Shown here in pieces: positions 29,478-34,330 of a stretch of DNA of 34,330 nucleotides. Source of the stretch: Gp6-AA40 sp050742535 (GTDB lineage Bacteria; Acidobacteriota; Vicinamibacteria; Vicinamibacterales; UBA2999). Both the position numbers and the translations under genes were made by a program. How positions within the stretch are numbered: position 1 is the stretch's first letter; every line of letters begins with the position of its first letter. The notes beneath the pieces were generated by a model, which was not told the origin of the DNA, searched no databases, and was given only the letters and a program-made list of their open reading frames with translations. The stretch is taken from positions 1 to 34,330 of the forward strand of contig JBOGIQ010000019.1 in assembly GCA_050742535.1 (NCBI GenBank). The letters run 5' to 3'.

Positions 29478-30161
29478 CTACTTCTGCGTCGGAGCCGGTG
29501 GCTTCTGTGTCGCGGGCGCCGCGGCCGCGGGAGCCGCCGCCGGCTTCGCCGTTGCCCCGGAATCGAGCGCCTTCACCACGTCGGCGGTGAGGTCCATGCT
29601 CGGATCGGCCCAGACCAAACCGCTCTGCGCCGCGTCGAACACGAAGTGCACTTGCTTCTCCCTGGCCACCTGATCGAGGGCCGGCAGCACGAGTTTCTCG
29701 AACTCCCCCTGCAGGTTCTGCGTCAGCACCTGGAGCTCCTGCTGCGCGTCCTCCTGGGCCCGCTGAAGGTCGCGCTGCTGCCTTTCAATGTCCGACTGCA
29801 GCTGCGCGCGCGCCGTTTCGTTCAGCACGGTCGCGCCCTTCTCCAGCTTCTCCTGGTTGCTCTGCATCGCCTTCTGCTTGTCCTGCAGTTCCTTGACGCG
29901 CTGATCCTGCAGCGCCTTGACCTTCGCATTGAAGGCTTTGCCCTGCACGGACTCCGTGGCGACGACCTGCAGATTCACGTACGCGTACTTCAGCCCCGTC
30001 TGAAACGGGACGCGCGGCGGCGCCGGCGGCTGGGCGGCGGGAGCGGGCGGCGCGGGCTTCGCCGTCGGCTGGGCGGCCCCGGCGGGGGCAGGCGCCTGCG
30101 CATAACTGGGAGCGGCGGACAGCGCGAGGCTGAGCGCCAGAGCGACAGCAAACACTCTCAT
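29478..30161 (-). CDS. Skp/OmpH-family periplasmic chaperone
   Basis: A protein of 227 residues that escorts outer-membrane proteins through the periplasm. It has a signal peptide (MRVFAVALALSLALSAAPSY, cleaved near AQA), a Pro/Ala-rich linker, then the Skp-like core: YAYVNLQVVATESVQGKAFN and a long charged coiled coil rich in Gln, Glu and Lys (KELQDKQKAMQSNQEKLEKG and beyond). It returns to a strand LDQVAREKQVHFVFDAAQSG and LVWADPSMDLTADVVKAL. An Ala/Pro-rich tail ends it. I chose the ATG at 30159-30161, which creates the signal peptide. It is normally next to bamA; here a plus-strand lipoprotein gene lies between them. Confidence 0.88.
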   Translation of the reverse strand: MRVFAVALALSLALSAAPSYAQAPAPAGAAQPTAKPAPPAPAAQPPAPPRVPFQTGLKYAYVNLQVVATESVQGKAFNAKVKALQDQRVKELQDKQKAMQSNQEKLEKGATVLNETARAQLQSDIERQQRDLQRAQEDAQQELQVLTQNLQGEFEKLVLPALDQVAREKQVHFVFDAAQSGLVWADPSMDLTADVVKALDSGATAKPAAAPAAAAPATQKPPAPTQK

Positions 30162-30189
30162 TCCGATGAGTCCTTTCGAAAGCCCGCCA

Positions 30190-30195
30190 ATTTTA
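30190..30195 (-). promoter_or_regulatory. Possible -10 box for skp
   Basis: TAAAAT on the minus strand, 28 bp before the skp start codon, in the 55-bp divergent spacer. No good -35 is visible. It suggests that skp and the genes after it can be transcribed apart from bamA. Confidence 0.3.
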
Positions 30196-30216
30196 TCAAG
30201 TAAGATTGGATTTCCG

Positions 30217-30627
30217 ATGTTCCGATTGATATCTGCTTCCGCCCTTGTCTTCGTGTGCAGCCTGGCCGCCGGATGCGGCGACGACCCGGCGCCAACCACC
30301 CCCGAGCCCCCGGTGCAAATCAACGAGACGTTCCAGGGCACGATTAACTTGTTCGGCGCCGACATGCATGTCTTCACGACCGAGCAGACCGGTCAGGCTA
30401 CCGCCACCATCAACGCCCTGACCCCGGACAGCGCCGCGCGCGTCACCTTCATGTTCGGCACGTGGAACGGCAATTACTGCACGATCACCTTCGTCACCGA
30501 CGACGCCACCACCAACACCCAGTTCATCGGCACCGCCTCCGGCCCGGGAGCCTTCTGCGTGCGAATCTCCGATATCGGGAAACTCACCGAGCCGACGACC
30601 TACTCAATAACCGTGAGTCACTTCTAG
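30217..30627 (+). CDS. Small lipoprotein of unknown function
   Basis: A 136-residue protein on the opposite strand to its neighbours. It begins MFRLISASALVFVCSLAAGC, a lipoprotein signal with lipobox LAAGC, followed by GDDPAPTTPEPP as a flexible spacer. The rest (INETFQGTINLFGADMHVFT, ATINALTPDSAARVTFMFGT, ending TTYSITVSHF) looks like a small beta-sandwich with two cysteines (YCTITF and AFCVRI) that could form a disulfide. I recognise no family, though the layout resembles pre-peptidase-like or Ig-like envelope domains. The ATG at 30217 gives the signal; upstream codons have no signal-like sequence. Confidence 0.75.
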   Translation: MFRLISASALVFVCSLAAGCGDDPAPTTPEPPVQINETFQGTINLFGADMHVFTTEQTGQATATINALTPDSAARVTFMFGTWNGNYCTITFVTDDATTNTQFIGTASGPGAFCVRISDIGKLTEPTTYSITVSHF

Positions 30628-30667
30628 GGTCGCGACCGCTCCCGGATGCCGCTCCAAGAGGCACAGC

Positions 30668-33628
30668 CTAGAATGTCGTGCCGACCGCAAATCTGAAGAC
30701 CGTCGACTTCTGCGGCCGCAGGTTGTTGTCGAGCACGTTGCCGCGCTGCGGGTTCCACGCGTAGATCAGACGGAACGGCACGTTCAGCACCGGCATGAAG
30801 AAGCGCAGCTCGATGCCGGTCGAGGTCTTGAACGCGCTCGTCCTGCCGATCACTTTCTCCGTGATGGACGAAAATCCTGGAGGCGTCAGCGACGATATCG
30901 CCAGAGAATCGCTGAGCAGCGGTTCGAAGCGCTCCAGCTCGATCAGGTCCTCCTGCCACGCGAACGACTCGCCGACATCGCGCACCTGACCCGCGTCGTA
31001 GAACAGCACCACGCGCACCTGGCTCGCGATCGAGATCAGATACTCCGCGTTGAACAACAGACTCTTGTTGCCGCCCAGCACCGCGAGTGAATCCTGCACC
31101 GTCGGCCCGACGGCACGGAGGTCCAGCCCGCGAATGCTGTATTCGCCGCCGAGCGTGAGCCGCTCGAACACCGGCAGCGTCTTGTCGCACGTGCGCGGCT
31201 GTCTCCCTTCGGCGGCGGCGTTCACGATGTCGTCGGCACACGGTTGCGTGCCCACGGGCCGGATGTACTCGGCCTGGGCCCGGAAGCCGACCGACGTCCG
31301 CGGCATGATGCGCTTGAAGAGAATGAACTCGCCCCTCGGCTTGATGTACGTGGTGTTGCCGCCCAGCAGCGCCAAATCGACCGTCCCGGTCAGCTTCTTT
31401 CCCTGGTTCGGGAAGATCGGGTTGTCGACGGTGTTGTGGACGAAGCTCGGAACCACCTTGCTGATCGTCCGGCTGCCCCCCTGCCCGATCAGCAATGAAT
31501 CCTGGAGGAATGGATTGCGGCCGAGGATCTGGCGCTGCGTTTCGGTCAGGTTGCTCAGATCGCCGGAATCGATAGTCCCGCAGCCGCCGGTGCGGAAAAA
31601 ACACGACTGATCGAGCAGTGCCTCGTTCAGGTTGCTGATTTTCACCGACTCGTAGGAGTAGTTGAAGAACAGGCGGCTGAAGTTCGCGACCGGGAACCCG
31701 AAGATCAGGTTTCCACCCGCTGACTTCTGCGTGTAGTAGCCGATGAAGTCGAGCGACCGTCTGAAGACGTCGAAGCCGCCGGTGATGTTCCGGTCGAACA
31801 GGTACGGGTTGGTGAACGCCAGCTGGTAGTTCTGCGACCGATCGCCGGCGGTCATATTGACCGTCAGGCTCTCGCCGCGGCCGAGGAAGTTCGAGGTCTG
31901 GAACGACAGCTGACCGAAGACCCCCTCGTATTGCGACACGCCGGCGCCGAACGTGAGCTGGTTGCGGTTCTGCTCCGCCAGCTTCATCGTCACGTCAACG
32001 GTATTCGCCGGCGTGGTGTTCTTGGTGATCGTCGTGTCGCGCTCGTCGCCGTGAATCTCGGTGAAGTAGCCCAGCTGATTGAGCCGGCGCACGCTGAACT
32101 TCAGCGCCTCACTGTCGAATTCGCGGCCCTCGAACAGCCGCATCTCGCGGCGGATCACCTTGTCGCGCGTGGTGGTGTTGCCGGTGAACGTGATGCGGTT
32201 GACGAAAAACTGCGGCCCCTCCTGGAACAGGACATTCACGTTCACGACGGGATCGACCGTCTTGACGCCGGCCTTCGGCTCCTCGGGCGGCGCCAGCAGC
32301 AGCGGCGGCACCAGCGAGGCCAACTGCTGCTCGACCGGATCCGGTTCGTCGCTGTACTTGAACATCGGGGCCGGGGTCCACTCCATGTATCCCAGCTGTC
32401 CGTACACCTGCTGCGTCGAGCGGAACCCGTCGTACAGCTTCTTGCGGCTATACCAATCGCCGGTCTCCAGCTTGTAGAGCCCGCGGACGAAATCGGGCCG
32501 GATGGTCTTGTTGCCGTCGAACGTCAGCTCGCCCATCCGGTAGCGCGGGCCCTCGGTGATCGGGATCCGCACTTCGACGTGGCGCTCGCGGCCATCCTTG
32601 CTCTCCCGCAGCACCCGCAATTCCGGCTGACCGACACGCGCCCGTGCGTAGCCGCGACTCTGGTAGTAGTCGACCATGCGCGCGGCGTCCTCTTCGAAGA
32701 GCGTCTCCTTCCACGTGCCGCCGCCCTTGAGGAAGCCGAGGGTGATGAAGCTGCCCTTCGGCTTGTTCTCCTTGATCTGCTTCTTCAGCGTGCCGTCGCC
32801 GACGGCCGTGTTGCCGATGAACTCGATCCGGTCGATCTTGTCCTTCGGCCCCTCGTCGACGATGAAGGTGACGTTCACCAGCTTGGGACCGCCCGCCACG
32901 GGCGACAGCCGGTGCGAGATCCGAGAATTGGCGAATCCCTTTTCCGTCATCATGTCGTCGAGCACCGTCTCGACGCGGCGAATCATGGCCTGATCGACGA
33001 AGGCGTCGAGGCGGACCTGAATGTTCTTTTCGCGCAGCTTCTCGTCGATGTCGGTGCGCTTGATGAGATTGATCGGTTCGCCCTTGGCGTCGCGGTAGTC
33101 GACGATCTTCACGCGCTCCCGCTCTTCGCCGATGTAGCTGACGATGATGCCGACGGCACCGTTCGGGAACGTGAATTCGCTCCGTTCGATCCGCAGATCC
33201 TCGAGGAACGTGGTTTCCAGAATCAGCGCCTTGAAATCCGCTATCGCGACTTCCTCCGCCGCGTCGTTCCACGGACTCCACACGCCGTCTCGCGGACGGC
33301 TGATCAGGTCGTCGAACTTTACGTAAAAGAGATAGGACTCGGGGTCGATGCTCGTCAGGCCGTTCGGCGCCTCAGGGGTTGCCTGCGACGGGAAGCAGAG
33401 TTCCCACGTCCAGATGAAGGTCGTGTTTGGCGGCGGTGTCACCGACGGCGCCAAGAGCGGGCTGCCACACGCACTGCGGGTGACCGCGTCCGGAGGCAGC
33501 GGTCGCTGGTTGAGCGGCGTGTCCGCCGGAGGCTGAGCGACGGAAGGCGCAGGGGGCTGCGCGAACACAGGAGCGCCGACGCCGGCCGAAACCGCCAGCA
33601 TCAGCAGCGTGAGAAACGTTTTACCCAT
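30668..33628 (-). CDS. bamA: Outer membrane protein assembly factor BamA
   Basis: A 986-residue outer-membrane insertase. A signal peptide (MGKTFLTLLMLAVSAGVGAP, ending VFAQ) is followed by a Pro-rich stretch and a unique N-terminal segment with Cys54 and Cys78 up to about residue 120. A series of POTRA domains follows (for example FLEDLRIERSEFTFPNGAVG, VTFIVDEGPKDKIDRIEFIG, EVRIPITEGPRYRMGELTFD, VLFQEGPQFFVNRITFTGNT). The barrel begins near LTFGAGVSQYEGVFGQLSFQ. The conserved loop-6 motif appears as LTLGGEYSIRGLDLRAVGP, with RGL instead of the usual RGF. It ends in Phe (FRFAVGTTF), as expected for a barrel. AGGACGA precedes the ATG. It is longer than E. coli BamA (810), mostly from the N-terminal part and a Pro-rich insert before the last POTRA. 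Confidence 0.95.
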   Translation of the reverse strand: MGKTFLTLLMLAVSAGVGAPVFAQPPAPSVAQPPADTPLNQRPLPPDAVTRSACGSPLLAPSVTPPPNTTFIWTWELCFPSQATPEAPNGLTSIDPESYLFYVKFDDLISRPRDGVWSPWNDAAEEVAIADFKALILETTFLEDLRIERSEFTFPNGAVGIIVSYIGEERERVKIVDYRDAKGEPINLIKRTDIDEKLREKNIQVRLDAFVDQAMIRRVETVLDDMMTEKGFANSRISHRLSPVAGGPKLVNVTFIVDEGPKDKIDRIEFIGNTAVGDGTLKKQIKENKPKGSFITLGFLKGGGTWKETLFEEDAARMVDYYQSRGYARARVGQPELRVLRESKDGRERHVEVRIPITEGPRYRMGELTFDGNKTIRPDFVRGLYKLETGDWYSRKKLYDGFRSTQQVYGQLGYMEWTPAPMFKYSDEPDPVEQQLASLVPPLLLAPPEEPKAGVKTVDPVVNVNVLFQEGPQFFVNRITFTGNTTTRDKVIRREMRLFEGREFDSEALKFSVRRLNQLGYFTEIHGDERDTTITKNTTPANTVDVTMKLAEQNRNQLTFGAGVSQYEGVFGQLSFQTSNFLGRGESLTVNMTAGDRSQNYQLAFTNPYLFDRNITGGFDVFRRSLDFIGYYTQKSAGGNLIFGFPVANFSRLFFNYSYESVKISNLNEALLDQSCFFRTGGCGTIDSGDLSNLTETQRQILGRNPFLQDSLLIGQGGSRTISKVVPSFVHNTVDNPIFPNQGKKLTGTVDLALLGGNTTYIKPRGEFILFKRIMPRTSVGFRAQAEYIRPVGTQPCADDIVNAAAEGRQPRTCDKTLPVFERLTLGGEYSIRGLDLRAVGPTVQDSLAVLGGNKSLLFNAEYLISIASQVRVVLFYDAGQVRDVGESFAWQEDLIELERFEPLLSDSLAISSLTPPGFSSITEKVIGRTSAFKTSTGIELRFFMPVLNVPFRLIYAWNPQRGNVLDNNLRPQKSTVFRFAVGTTF

Positions 33629-33753
33629 TCGTCCTGATGATTTTCTAACCGGGCCGGCCCCGCCGACGCTTCATGCGAGGCCGGAGCCAAACACCCAAGT
33701 TTACTGGATTTATGACGAACAAGACGGCCGGGCGGTCGGCAGGGACTCTGTGG

Positions 33754-33796
33754 GCCGGGTTCCGCACCGGATTGGATCCACCGGTGCGGACCCGGC
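33754..33796 (-). terminator. Strong hairpin after clpC
   Basis: Arms of 16-17 bp (GCCGGGTTCCGCACCGG and CCGGTGCGGACCCGGC, one bulged base) flank a 10-bp loop containing GGATCC. It begins 7 bp after the clpC stop. No T-tract follows on the transcript, so termination would need another factor; it may instead protect the 3' end of the mRNA. Confidence 0.6.
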
Positions 33797-33802
33797 AATC
33801 CG

Positions 33803-34330
33803 TCAGGCGAGCCGCCGGCCGCCGGTCAGGACGCCCGCCGGCCGATACGCCAGCTGGCCACCTTCGAGGTACACCTCGATTTCGCCGTCGCGCAGATTTC
33901 CGCGGATCAGCTCCTCGGACAATGGGTCCTCGACGTGCCGCTGAATCGCGCGCCGCAGCGGCCGGGCGCCGTAGGACCGATCCTTCAGCGTGTTGTCGAT
34001 GATCCAGTCGATCACCTCAGCGGACACATGAATCTTCATCCGCCGGTCCACCAGGTTGGCGTTGAGCTGGTCGACCAGCAGGGCGGTAATCCGCCGCAGG
34101 TCGTCGTCGGTCAGCGCCTCGAAGACGATGATCTCGTCGATGCGGTTGATGAACTCGGGGTTGAACGTCCGCTTCACTTCGCCGAGCACCATCTCGTTGA
34201 CGCTCTTGTCGATCGTGCCGGTATCGCTGGACTGGAAGCCGAGCGAGGCTTTCTTCTGGATGAAGCGGGCGCCGATGTTCGACGTCATGATGATGATCGC
34301 GTTCTTGAAATTGACGCGATTCCCGAGCCC
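33803..34330 (-). CDS. clpC: ATP-dependent Clp protease ATP-binding subunit (ClpC-type), C-terminal fragment
   Basis: The last 175 codons of a Hsp100 unfoldase; the rest lies beyond the window. The visible part starts GLGNRVNFKNAIIIMTSNIG, the end of the second AAA+ module (sensor-1 region). It continues with RTFNPEFINRIDEIIVFEAL including the arginine finger region, LLVDQLNANLVDRRMKIHVS, and DRSYGARPLRRAIQRHVEDP with the sensor-2 arginine. The C-terminal D2-small domain and short tail (GVLTGGRRLA) fit ClpC better than ClpA, ClpX or ClpB, but the N-terminus needed to be sure is missing. Confidence 0.88.
   Translation of the reverse strand, partial: GLGNRVNFKNAIIIMTSNIGARFIQKKASLGFQSSDTGTIDKSVNEMVLGEVKRTFNPEFINRIDEIIVFEALTDDDLRRITALLVDQLNANLVDRRMKIHVSAEVIDWIIDNTLKDRSYGARPLRRAIQRHVEDPLSEELIRGNLRDGEIEVYLEGGQLAYRPAGVLTGGRRLA

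Noticed and set aside
30628..30637. Palindrome GGTCGCGACC as a terminator of the lipoprotein gene
   Set aside because: Only 10 bp with no loop and no T-tract; too short to form a useful hairpin.
242..34330. Search for tRNA, rRNA, phage or transposase genes and for a defence island
   Set aside because: All large frames are recognisable housekeeping, envelope or quinone genes, and no spacer exceeds 300 bp, so none of these is supported.

Overview
This is a high-GC window packed almost entirely on the minus strand, from a Gram-negative (diderm) bacterium. BamA, a Skp/OmpH chaperone, a TonB-type protein and lipid A genes (lpxA, lpxI) show the outer membrane. A futalosine-type menaquinone cluster shows the quinone. 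Gene content, frequent GTG/TTG starts and palindromes of the type GTCCGCCTTCAGGCGGAC recall the Acidobacteriota, class Vicinamibacteria. That placement is from memory of the group and no phylogeny was run. There are 37 genes, two of them cut by the window edges (leuS at the left, clpC at the right). No rRNA, tRNA, CRISPR array, prophage or insertion sequence was recognised.

Layout in the direction of transcription, from high to low coordinates. (1) 34330-33803: C-terminus of a ClpC-type ATPase with a strong hairpin after it. (2) 33628-26446: envelope block of bamA, a plus-strand lipoprotein gene, skp, a fused fabZ-lpxA, lpxI and a Gfo/Idh/MocA dehydrogenase. (3) 26355-20511: menaquinone block of a MqnE-like protein lacking the radical-SAM cysteines, mqnA, mqnC, an aminofutalosine-deaminase-like amidohydrolase, a UbiA prenyltransferase and the menG/ubiE methyltransferase. 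(4) 20414-18518: TonB-like protein, a tiny membrane ORF and a MerR/TipAS regulator. (5) 18488-14954: miaA-hfq-deoB-dgt with overlapping ends. (6) 14809-9760: DUF177-rpmF-plsX-fabD-fabG-acpP-fabF, the ribosomal protein L32/fatty acid synthesis operon. (7) 9656-6180: etfB-etfA and ETF-quinone oxidoreductase, which would deliver electrons to the menaquinone made by block 3. (8) 6092-1: a DUF374 acyltransferase, a plus-strand DUF2306 membrane protein, a DUF1801 protein with a two-subunit IorAB-type molybdenum hydroxylase, an HDAC-family deacetylase and leuS.

The most unusual layer lies between the genes. Almost every spacer above about 50 bp holds a repeat. Seven or eight are degenerate tandem repeats, mostly with a 7-nt period, and six of these are folded into long imperfect inverted repeats. 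The unit sequence differs from element to element (GGGAGTT, AAAAGKC, AAAATGC, CACGAAGRR, CGCGGAGR, AGGAGGA, AACCACC) while the architecture is shared. They carry stop codons, a Shine-Dalgarno sequence, a possible promoter flank and one textbook G-quadruplex motif. A second class is short perfect palindromes (REP-like), two of which lie in frame inside deoB and add a 13-residue repeat to the protein.

Other candidates for follow-up are the cysteine-less MqnE paralogue inside the menaquinone operon, the FabZ-LpxA fusion, and a 135-nt leader before mqnC with mutually exclusive stems. No complete, clearly new multi-gene system is visible; the intergenic repeat family and the MqnE-like protein are the best leads.
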